In this document: positions 35,982-43,272 of the stretch, piece after piece | How the letters are laid out: each line of letters starts with the position of its first letter | Numbering within the stretch: the stretch's first letter is position 1 | Source: Sphingorhabdus_B sp041175505 | Lineage (GTDB): Bacteria; Pseudomonadota; Alphaproteobacteria; Sphingomonadales; Sphingomonadaceae | Length of the DNA: 64,000 nucleotides | Assembly (NCBI GenBank): GCA_041175505.1 | Contig: JBEDET010000001.1 | Coordinates: 62,001 to 126,000 of the forward strand | Direction of reading: 5' to 3' | Notes under the pieces: generated by a model | What the model was told of the DNA's origin: nothing | The model's database searches: none | What the model saw: the letters and a program-made list of their open reading frames with translations, nothing else | Made by a program: the position numbers and the translations under genes

Positions 35982-36848
35982 ATGACCCGAAATATCACCG
36001 TTGCCGCGTTGCAACTGCCCCTGTCGGCAAGCGAAGCCGAAAATATCGATGCTGTATGTGACCTCGTGTCACAGGCAGCAGAGCAAGGCGCGCATATCAT
36101 CCTGCCGCCGGAACTGTTTTCAGGCCCCTATTTCTGCAAAATGCAGGAAGAAGAACATTTCGCGCTCGCGCGGCCAACGCGTGAGCATCCATCCGTTATC
36201 GCAATGGCGAAACTTGCCAAACAACTTGGCGTTGCCATTCCCACAAGCTTTTTCGAACGTGATGGCGCGCATTTTTACAACAGCGTCGCGATGATTGGTC
36301 CCGATGGCGAGATTATCGGCATCTATCGCAAAAGCCATATTCCCGACGGCCCGGGCTATCAGGAGAAATATTATTTCCGCCCTGGAAACACCGGGTTCAA
36401 AGTTTGGGAAGTCTTTGGCACGCAAATCGGCGTCGGCATCTGTTGGGACCAATGGTACCCCGAATGCGCACGGGCCATGGCATTGATGGGCGCTGAGCTG
36501 CTGTTCTATCCCACCGCCATTGGCGCAGAGCCACAGGATGCGACGTTGGATACACGGCACATGTGGCGCCGGGCCATGGTGGGCCATGCGGTATCAAACT
36601 GCATGCCCGTCATTGCTGCAAACCGTGTCGGCGCGGAAAACGACCATGGCGGTCTGGCACAAAAATTCTACGGCACCAGCTTCATCGCTAACGAATGGGG
36701 CGATGTCGTTTGCGATTTGGATGATGCTGAAACCGGCATATTGGTCGCAACATTCGATCTGGACCAAGCCCGCGCCCACCGCGCAAGCATGGGCTTCTTC
36801 CGCGATCGGCGCCCGCAATTATACAGCCGGCTTGCAGAGGATATCTAA
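35982..36848 (+). CDS. aguB: N-carbamoylputrescine amidase
   Basis: A 288-residue nitrilase-superfamily enzyme with the catalytic triad Glu44 (PPELF), Lys117 (YRKSHIPDGPGYQEKYYF) and Cys154 (GVGICWDQWYPE). It hydrolyses N-carbamoylputrescine to putrescine, CO2 and ammonia, completing the route begun by aguA upstream. The start is placed at ATG 35982 (MTRNITVAALQ); the same frame begins earlier inside the preceding gene. folK follows immediately. Confidence 0.94.
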   Translation: MTRNITVAALQLPLSASEAENIDAVCDLVSQAAEQGAHIILPPELFSGPYFCKMQEEEHFALARPTREHPSVIAMAKLAKQLGVAIPTSFFERDGAHFYNSVAMIGPDGEIIGIYRKSHIPDGPGYQEKYYFRPGNTGFKVWEVFGTQIGVGICWDQWYPECARAMALMGAELLFYPTAIGAEPQDATLDTRHMWRRAMVGHAVSNCMPVIAANRVGAENDHGGLAQKFYGTSFIANEWGDVVCDLDDAETGILVATFDLDQARAHRASMGFFRDRRPQLYSRLAEDI

Positions 36849-36849
36849 G

Positions 36850-37365
36850 CTGTCACATCTCTACCTCATCGGCATTGGCTCTAATCAGCCACATGCAATC
36901 ATTGGCGCGCCAAGCAAGATCATCGTGCAAGCGGTCGCTGCGTTGGAGATGGACGATATCGACGTCTTCGCGCATTCGGCAACGATCCAATCAAGCCCCA
37001 TGGGGCCCTCCTCACGCCAGTTTGCAAATGCCGCGGCGCTTGTGTCCACCGAACTTGAACCCCCTGCTCTGCTGGCGCGCCTGCAAGAGATTGAGCACCA
37101 CTTCGGACGCGTTCGGCGCGGCCAAAGCTGGCGCGCGCGCGTGCTCGACCTGGATATCCTATTGTGGTCCGGCGGCGTGTGGGCGGACAGCAATCCGGCC
37201 TTGGCCATTCCCCATCCCGGCCTGCGTTCGCGGGGATTTGTCCTGACCCCTGCGACCATGATTGCCCCCGATTGGCGTGAGCCAATGACGGGCCTGACCA
37301 TAAGGCAGCTACAATCGCGATTTAACCGACCAAAGGCGCTTGACCGCACAAGTTCCCGCCATTAG
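36850..37365 (+). CDS. folK: 2-amino-4-hydroxy-6-hydroxymethyldihydropteridine pyrophosphokinase, apparent CTG start
   Basis: About 171 residues of HPPK, which transfers pyrophosphate from ATP to the hydroxymethylpterin in folate synthesis. YLIGIGSNQ at the N terminus and RARVLDLDILLW near residue 97 are the family motifs, followed by IPHPGLRSRGFVLTP. No ATG, GTG or TTG lies at the expected start. CTG at 36850 has AGAGGA eight bases upstream and gives MSHLYLIGIGSN, the expected length. A TTG at 36832, inside aguB and without a ribosome-binding site, is the alternative. The gene begins one base after the aguB stop. Confidence 0.85.
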   Translation: MSHLYLIGIGSNQPHAIIGAPSKIIVQAVAALEMDDIDVFAHSATIQSSPMGPSSRQFANAAALVSTELEPPALLARLQEIEHHFGRVRRGQSWRARVLDLDILLWSGGVWADSNPALAIPHPGLRSRGFVLTPATMIAPDWREPMTGLTIRQLQSRFNRPKALDRTSSRH

Positions 37366-37405
37366 GGGGAGCGCTCTCGCACGGACCAATTCGCGGTCTG
37401 GTTGG

Positions 37406-37481
37406 GGGCCCTTAGCTCAGTCGGTAGAGCAACTGACTTTTAATCAGTAGGTCGCTGGTTCGAACCCAGCAGGGCTCACCA
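37406..37481 (+). tRNA. tRNA-Lys(TTT)
   Basis: A complete 76-base tRNA with encoded CCA. The acceptor stem GGGCCCT/AGGGCTC (one G-U pair), a D-arm with AGCTCAGTCGGTAGAGC, an anticodon loop CTTTTAA with anticodon TTT and a T-arm with GGTTCGAACC are all present. Its 3' part is repeated at 58,068, so this gene is the probable integration target of the pectin island. Confidence 0.97.
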
Positions 37482-37498
37482 TATATTTCAATGACTTA
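37435..37498 (+). repeat. Left att-like direct repeat, inside tRNA-Lys
   Basis: The 64 bases from GACTTTTAATC in the anticodon arm to 17 bases past the CCA match 58,068-58,131 without a mismatch. The copy here is inside the intact tRNA. An element that integrates into the 3' end of a tRNA gene restores the tRNA on one side and leaves a 3' fragment on the other, which is what is seen. Confidence 0.95.
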
Positions 37499-37806
37499 AT
37501 ACCATCCCCTTCGGGGACATCGAAATGTAGGTCGGACTTTTGACGGACAGACCCTGTTATTGGTCTGCGGGTGTGCTGCCAACGCTTGTACCCCCACCCC
37601 CTTCAAAAACCTACCAAACGAGACCCTACCGGGGTGCCCCCCCTATTCTGGCTGATGGGACCCACAGTTCCTTCTTACATATTATTCTGCTCGGTTGATC
37701 GCACGAAAGACATGGCGATCAGCATGACATGCCGTAATCACTATATGTGTCTTGTTGTGGGCCATTTGCCGACTGTCTGGATTTGTCTATTCGGAGATAA
37801 AACCTG
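37499..37806. other. Gene-free left end of the island
   Basis: About 300 bases without a convincing gene. TCCCC/GGGGA at 37504-37516 and CAGACC/GGTCTG near 37547-37566 form small hairpins. The rest includes C-rich tracts near 37591-37611. This is where an integrase gene would be expected, next to the intact tRNA, but no integrase motif is visible on either strand. Confidence 0.6.
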
Positions 37807-39189
37807 CTATCCTGCCACGGTCGCTTGGGAAACCCAATGATTGACAAGCGTCAGGTCTTCTTCGCTCGCTTTCCAATAATGTGCAAGTTGCCCGCCATTA
37901 CCAAAAAGCGCGGATGCAATATGCGCCTCGCCGGACGTTTGCCATAATGCGCTGAACGTATTGCGCATGGGGTCATCCACGATGTTTCTGTCCCCGCGAA
38001 TATGCACGATCCACGCAGCGATAGCCTCGAGAATGGCGGGGCATTGCCGCCCCTGCTTTTGATGATATGCCAATGTTTCTAACCAGCGCTGCGGTATCTT
38101 CTGGCTCCCGTCCATTGCAATTTGGATGAGCCGGTGATTGAGTGCTGGATTGGCGAAGCGTGCAATCAAGGCGTCTGCATAAGACGCAAGATTTTGTCCC
38201 GCAGCGGGTTTGAGGCTATTGGCCGCCTCATCGTGCATAAGTGTGTTCACAAGCGCCAGAATGTAGGGGTCAGCAATGGCCTGATGGACAAATGCATGGC
38301 CCCTTTGCAGCCCGATATAAGCAAGCGCTGAGTGCGCTCCATTTAGCATCCGGAGCTTGGCGGTTTCGAACGGTGCGACATCTTTTGTAAACTGCGCCCC
38401 CCCGATTTCCCATCCGGGGCGTTTGCCCACAAAATGATCCTCGATGACCCATTGGGTAAATGGCTCGGTAACGACCGCAGCCTGGTCCACGCCGCCCAAG
38501 ATGGCAGCGATGGATTCACGATCGCTTTCCGTCGTCGCGGGCACGATGCGGTCAACCATTGTTGATGGACAGCTGCACTGGTCCTCAAACCAACTGACCA
38601 GATCGGGCGCGCAACGCTGCAGATAGGATCGCATGAGTTCCGCAAGCTGCGCACCGTTCGCCGCCAGATTGTCACAACTTAGGAGCGTCAAGCCGGACAG
38701 TTTCGCCGCGCGCCTTTGCTGCATAGCAGAAGCCAAATACGCATAAGCCGATCTTTCATCTGCTTGCGCAAAATCCAAACTTCCGTCGGGCGCGCGGCAA
38801 TAACCTTTTTCGGTTATCGTAAAGCTGACGATGTGGGTGTCCTCAGACGCCAATGCGGCGACCACTGCATCTGGTTCATCGGCGGCCATCAGTACCTTTT
38901 GAACTGCGCCAATGACGCGGGTCTTGTCGCTATTTTTGGACCGTTGGGTAACCGAATATAATCCGCCTTGCGGGTTCATCTGCTCTGCCACCGCAGCGCT
39001 GCGCAACGAAACACCAACGATGCCCCAATCACGTTCACCGGCGTTCATGGCGTCGTCGGTGTACACCGCCTGATGCGCGCGGTGGAATGCACCGATCCCG
39101 ATATGAACGATGCCAGCTTTTTGGGCGTCTCGGTCATAGTGTGGACGCGATATGTTCGCTGACAAAACAGAATTTGGGCCAAGCCTCAT
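37807..39189 (-). CDS. uxuB: Fructuronate reductase-like enzyme (UxuB family)
   Basis: A 460-residue NAD(P)-dependent polyol dehydrogenase of the mannitol dehydrogenase family. VHIGIGAFHRAHQAVYTDD, FTITEKGYC, LSCDNLAANG, STMVDRIVPATT and AMDGSQKIPQRWLE match E. coli UxuB far better than UxaB. UxuB reduces fructuronate to mannonate. The island, however, encodes altronate dehydratase (UxaA) and no mannonate dehydratase, so this enzyme may reduce tagaturonate to altronate here. It overlaps uxaC by four bases and is the last gene of the receptor operon. Confidence 0.9.
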   Translation of the reverse strand: MRLGPNSVLSANISRPHYDRDAQKAGIVHIGIGAFHRAHQAVYTDDAMNAGERDWGIVGVSLRSAAVAEQMNPQGGLYSVTQRSKNSDKTRVIGAVQKVLMAADEPDAVVAALASEDTHIVSFTITEKGYCRAPDGSLDFAQADERSAYAYLASAMQQRRAAKLSGLTLLSCDNLAANGAQLAELMRSYLQRCAPDLVSWFEDQCSCPSTMVDRIVPATTESDRESIAAILGGVDQAAVVTEPFTQWVIEDHFVGKRPGWEIGGAQFTKDVAPFETAKLRMLNGAHSALAYIGLQRGHAFVHQAIADPYILALVNTLMHDEAANSLKPAAGQNLASYADALIARFANPALNHRLIQIAMDGSQKIPQRWLETLAYHQKQGRQCPAILEAIAAWIVHIRGDRNIVDDPMRNTFSALWQTSGEAHIASALFGNGGQLAHYWKASEEDLTLVNHWVSQATVAG

Positions 39190-40586
39190 AATTTATAGGC
39201 CTGCTTTGCAAGATTGTAGCTGAGGTCGACGGCAAGCTCGGCGGCTTCCCATTCCTCCATCCGGTGTTCGGCGACAAGCTGCGCCAAGAAGCCGCAATCA
39301 ATCCGTCGCGCTACGTCATGTCGCGCAGGTATCGACAGAAACGCCCGCGTGTCATCGTTGAAACCGACGGTGTTATAAAATCCTGCCGTTTCAGTCATGT
39401 TTGTGCGGAACCGGCGCATGCCTTCGGGGCTATCGTGGAACCACCAAGCCGGCCCAAGCTTGAGTGCAGGATAATGCCCCGCAAGCGGTGCCAGCTCACG
39501 GGCGTAGGTGCTTTCATCCAAGGTAAAGAGAATGATCGTCAGGTCGGCATTGTTGCCAAATTTTGCGAGCAATGGCCGAAGCTGCTCGACATAGCCGGTA
39601 TGCGTGGGAATATCCGCACCTTTATCTCTGCCAAAGCGTTCGAACAGCATTGGATTATGATTGCGGAAGGCGCCGGGGTGAATTTGCATCACCAGACCGT
39701 CATCAATGCTCATACGGGCCATCTCGGTCAACATTTGAGCGCGAAACAGTTCGGCATCTTGCGGCGTGACTTGGGCCAACGTCACGCGCCTGAACAGCTC
39801 TTCTGCGTCTTGTGTGCTCAAATCCGCAGTCTGGGCAGTCGGGTGCCCATGATCTGTTGAGGTTGCGCCCATGGATGCAAAAAAGGCCCGGCGCTTGCGA
39901 TGTGCGTTTAGATAGCCCTGCCAATTGAAGCAATCTTCGCCAGTCATCTGTGCGAGCACCGCAAGATTATCATGGAAACCCTCAAATTCCGGATCGACAA
40001 TGGGGTCGGGGCGGTACGCCGTTATGACCCGTCCCTTCCAACCGCTATCGCGGATGGCCTGATGATGGCGTAAGTCATCCAGCGGGCTTTCGGTGGTTGC
40101 TATCACTTCGATGTTATAGCGTTCAAACAAAGCGCGGGGGCGGAATGCGTCGGTCGCCAGCGCCGCTGTGATATGATCATAATAATGATCCGACGTTTCC
40201 GCCGACAACAGCACTTCAATCCCAAAAGTGACGCTGAATACCCAATCGAGCCACATGCGCGTCGGCGTTCCACGAAACAGATGATATCTCTCGGCAAATA
40301 ATCGCCAGCTTTCGCGCGGATCAGCATCGGGATTGCGTATGCCAAGCGCTTCAAGTGGTACGCCTTGGGAATAGAGCATACGGAACACATAATGATCCGG
40401 ATGCAGCAACAGCTCGGTTGCGTTCCCGAATAGATCGTCTGTCGCCCACCACCGGGGGTCTGTATGGCCATGCGGGCTGATGATCGGCAAATCGGCGATG
40501 GCATCATAGAGCCGGCGGGAGATGATCCGAACGTCCCGATCCGTTGGGAAAAGCCGGTCAACGTGCAGCTTCAAAACGTGCGGCAT
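39186..40586 (-). CDS. uxaC: Uronate isomerase
   Basis: A 466-residue UxaC of the amidohydrolase superfamily that isomerises D-galacturonate to D-tagaturonate and D-glucuronate to D-fructuronate. ISPHGHTDPRWW near residue 36 carries the two metal-ligand histidines, and QIHPGAFRNHNP, LILFTLDE and WWFHDSPEGMRRF follow as expected. The gene is coupled to uxuB by a four-base overlap and starts three bases after the upstream esterase stop codon. Confidence 0.95.
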   Translation of the reverse strand: MPHVLKLHVDRLFPTDRDVRIISRRLYDAIADLPIISPHGHTDPRWWATDDLFGNATELLLHPDHYVFRMLYSQGVPLEALGIRNPDADPRESWRLFAERYHLFRGTPTRMWLDWVFSVTFGIEVLLSAETSDHYYDHITAALATDAFRPRALFERYNIEVIATTESPLDDLRHHQAIRDSGWKGRVITAYRPDPIVDPEFEGFHDNLAVLAQMTGEDCFNWQGYLNAHRKRRAFFASMGATSTDHGHPTAQTADLSTQDAEELFRRVTLAQVTPQDAELFRAQMLTEMARMSIDDGLVMQIHPGAFRNHNPMLFERFGRDKGADIPTHTGYVEQLRPLLAKFGNNADLTIILFTLDESTYARELAPLAGHYPALKLGPAWWFHDSPEGMRRFRTNMTETAGFYNTVGFNDDTRAFLSIPARHDVARRIDCGFLAQLVAEHRMEEWEAAELAVDLSYNLAKQAYKL

Positions 40587-40589
40587 GTT

Positions 40590-41579
40590 TTAAAATCCTT
40601 GGGTGCGGGCAAAGTTGAGGAAAAGTTCTGGCCAAATTTCGACAGGCTTGCCGATAGCCTTGCGCAGGCCAAAGCCGTGGCCACCATGCGCAAAGATATG
40701 CGTTTCCACAGTGATGTTTTTGGCGCGCAAGGCGGCCCGCAAGAGCAGCGCATTTTCGACCGGAACGGTCTCGTCATCTTCGGCATGCAGCACAAAAAAT
40801 GGTGGGGCATTGTCCGGCACATTTAAGTGCGCGCTAAGTTTTTGTTCTTCTTTAGCGGGGGGTGCAGAACCCAACAGCCTTTCCCGACTTCCCGGATGGG
40901 CGTCGGGTGCGCGCATGGAAATTACCGGATAAATGGGCGCCGCAATCGCCGGACGCGCGGACAATGTGTCGGCTTCATCAACGGGTTCATAGGTTTTGAC
41001 AGCGAACCGTGTTGCAAGGTCGGCGCAGAGGTGGCCGCCTGCGGAAAAGCCCATGGCGCCAACCCTTTGCGGATCAATGCCATAAGTGGCCGCACGCGAC
41101 CGGATGATGCGCATCGCTCTTTGCGCGTCCGACAGTCCAACATTTGGTCCAGCGGCCCAGCCCTCGCCCGGTAAGCGATAGAATAAGACAAAGGCCGTAT
41201 ATCCCCGCGCCGCAAGCCAGCGGCCCATTTCATAGCCTTCTTTGTCGACGACCACCCAGCGATAGCCGCCACCAGGCGAAATGAGGACCGCCGCGCCATT
41301 TGCTTGGGCCGGCCTGAACACAACCATGCGGGGGCGGCTAATTCCAAAAACGGCACGGTCGGTCAGTTGCGGATCGGTGGAACGTTCGTTGACTGTTTCC
41401 ACGAGCGGTACCGCAGGCGCACCCGGCGCGCCATCCGGCCAAAGGTCGATCGTTTCCACAGGCTGGTATAATCCCGCTGGTAACGCCGATTTCGAACCAG
41501 GAGGGGGTGTTTGCCCAAAGGCTGATCCCGCGACGCTCGCCGCGGCCATGGCCATCAATGTACGCCGATCAAATGTCAT
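40590..41579 (-). CDS. Exported alpha/beta hydrolase, probable carbohydrate esterase
   Basis: A 329-residue protein with a short signal peptide (RRTLMAMAAASVAGSAFGQ) of twin-Arg-like or Sec type. The oxyanion HG-like element is SPGGGYRW, the nucleophile is Ser179 (GFSAGGHLC), the acid is probably in AEDDETVPVEN, and the His is in GGHGFGL near the C terminus. Proteins of this type in polysaccharide clusters are often acetyl esterases. In this operon it may deacetylate pectin or side-chain sugars, which is inference. It is coupled to the GH43 gene by a four-base ATGA overlap. Confidence 0.82.
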   Translation of the reverse strand: MTFDRRTLMAMAAASVAGSAFGQTPPPGSKSALPAGLYQPVETIDLWPDGAPGAPAVPLVETVNERSTDPQLTDRAVFGISRPRMVVFRPAQANGAAVLISPGGGYRWVVVDKEGYEMGRWLAARGYTAFVLFYRLPGEGWAAGPNVGLSDAQRAMRIIRSRAATYGIDPQRVGAMGFSAGGHLCADLATRFAVKTYEPVDEADTLSARPAIAAPIYPVISMRAPDAHPGSRERLLGSAPPAKEEQKLSAHLNVPDNAPPFFVLHAEDDETVPVENALLLRAALRAKNITVETHIFAHGGHGFGLRKAIGKPVEIWPELFLNFARTQGF

Positions 41580-43192
41580 AACGCCTCATAAGTGAAATTG
41601 CGGAAACGCGCCTGCCCTTGCCCTGCGGCATAGAGCGCTGGACGCAAAGACAGGAAATCATAAGCGACATTATGGTGGTAACCGGACACTTCCATTTGCA
41701 CATCGAACTTACGCCATGTCTGCCGGTCATCATTGCTTGTATGGATCGTCAGGATGTTGCGATCATTGGTCAAACGGATCGACAACGTCCCAGAATTGTC
41801 CTGTGCGGAATGGGCGCCGCGTGACCTTTGCAGGCCATAACGGTGCATCATGAGCGCTCCGTTGCCGAACCCAAGCCCGGCATAGAGGCGGCGGTTATAG
41901 AATAACAGCAAGCCTGCCTCTGTGCCTTCATCAGCGTCGATATCGACCGTTACGCGATAGGCTTGGTCGCCAGCGATACAGCATAAGGGCGCACAGTCCG
42001 AAGGTGTTTTGCCTTTTGCCTCCATATATAATGTTCCATCCACACGCTGCAGACGGGACACTTCTTTGGGTGCCGGGTCATAGAAAGCCCAGGCCGTTCC
42101 CATCCGGTCAGTCAGAAAGTCATCCGACAAGGCCATGCCATGGGGCTGCGTACCGGCCTCAATCGGTTTTCTGATTGGGCGCGACAAGTCGCCGCCCAAT
42201 GGTCTGGGCCAGCCATCTTCGGCCCATTCGACTGGCTCCAACAACGCCTGTCGGCCAAGTGTCCAATAGCCGTTTTCATAACCATGATACATCATCCACC
42301 AGCCACCATCAGGGCCTTCGAACAATGTGGCATGGCCGCGCGACCACCATTTTTCGCGTGCGGACTGCGTGCGGATTAACGGATTGCGTGGACAATCTTC
42401 CCATGGCCCAGCGAGTGTGCGACTGCGTGCCATGATGACCATATGCCCCGTAGGCGGACCAGCCGTTCCACCCACAGCCGTTGTCATATAATAATAGGCA
42501 CCGCGCTTGACGATTTTGGGGCCTTCAGGCGCGAAGGTTTCAACGACCCAGTCTTCGGGATATCTCCACGGATCGTATACATGCTCCACCTTGCCAATGG
42601 TCGACAAGCCGTCAGCAGAAAGGCGCACACGATCGCCGCCGGAGAGAAACATCCAGCGTTGACCTTTTTCGTCGGCAACATGGGTAGGGTCAATATGCAA
42701 TGGTAAGTTCAGGTCAACCGGCTCGCTCCATGGTCCATGGATGTCGTCGGCAAATATGACATAGATCGACCTTTTTTGCGGGGTGCGCGCGGGTATGTAG
42801 CAATAATATCGGCCATTGTGCTTCGCCAGATCCGGAGCCCAAACCGAGCCGATGGGTGTCTTAAGCGCGGCGGTGACGGGCTGCCAATTCACAAGATCGC
42901 GGCTGTGCCAAATCACAATACCTGGATAGGCATCGAAACTGGAAAAAGTCAGATAATAATCATCGCCATCGCGCAACAACGCCGGGTCCGGATGGTCGCC
43001 AGCAAATATGGGGTTGAGATAGCTGCCATTGCCAAGGTCAGCCTTGCGTTGCCCCTCAATACCTCGCGCCCATTGCATCGCAGCATGTGGGTCCAGGCTT
43101 GAGGTCGCGGCTGCGCCCTGCCCCAACGCAGGACTGGAAATCAGGGGTAAGCTGCCGATCAGGGCAAGACTTGTCCGGCGATCACATTCCAT
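41576..43192 (-). CDS. Glycoside hydrolase family 43 protein, exported
   Basis: A 538-residue protein with a signal peptide (about 1-25) and a five-bladed beta-propeller. GH43 catalytic acids are visible: the base Asp in FAGDHPDPALL near residue 70, the pKa-modulating Asp in SVWAPDLAKH and the general acid Glu in ETFAPEGPKIV. The last 190 residues look like the concanavalin-like C-terminal domain of beta-xylosidases and arabinofuranosidases (YLEAKGKTP-like TLYMEAKGK, LLFYNRRLYAGLGFG). It may remove arabinose or xylose side chains of pectin. Start at ATG 43192 (MECDRRTS) is preferred. Confidence 0.88.
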   Translation of the reverse strand: MECDRRTSLALIGSLPLISSPALGQGAAATSSLDPHAAMQWARGIEGQRKADLGNGSYLNPIFAGDHPDPALLRDGDDYYLTFSSFDAYPGIVIWHSRDLVNWQPVTAALKTPIGSVWAPDLAKHNGRYYCYIPARTPQKRSIYVIFADDIHGPWSEPVDLNLPLHIDPTHVADEKGQRWMFLSGGDRVRLSADGLSTIGKVEHVYDPWRYPEDWVVETFAPEGPKIVKRGAYYYMTTAVGGTAGPPTGHMVIMARSRTLAGPWEDCPRNPLIRTQSAREKWWSRGHATLFEGPDGGWWMMYHGYENGYWTLGRQALLEPVEWAEDGWPRPLGGDLSRPIRKPIEAGTQPHGMALSDDFLTDRMGTAWAFYDPAPKEVSRLQRVDGTLYMEAKGKTPSDCAPLCCIAGDQAYRVTVDIDADEGTEAGLLLFYNRRLYAGLGFGNGALMMHRYGLQRSRGAHSAQDNSGTLSIRLTNDRNILTIHTSNDDRQTWRKFDVQMEVSGYHHNVAYDFLSLRPALYAAGQGQARFRNFTYEAL

Positions 43193-43272
43193 ATCCACAC
43201 CCTTGCACAAAAAAGGACTGGCCATTTTATCCGATGACCAGTCCCATTTTTACGTTTCAGACAATCCGCAGA

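Noticed and set aside
36832..36850. TTG at 36832 as the folK start
   Set aside because: It lies inside aguB, has no ribosome-binding site, and would add six residues not typical of FolK; kept only as an alternative.
37571..37840. An 89-codon frame at the left end of the island, considered as an integrase remnant
   Set aside because: It has no recombinase motif, a composition unlike coding DNA in this genome, and runs into the uxuB gene.
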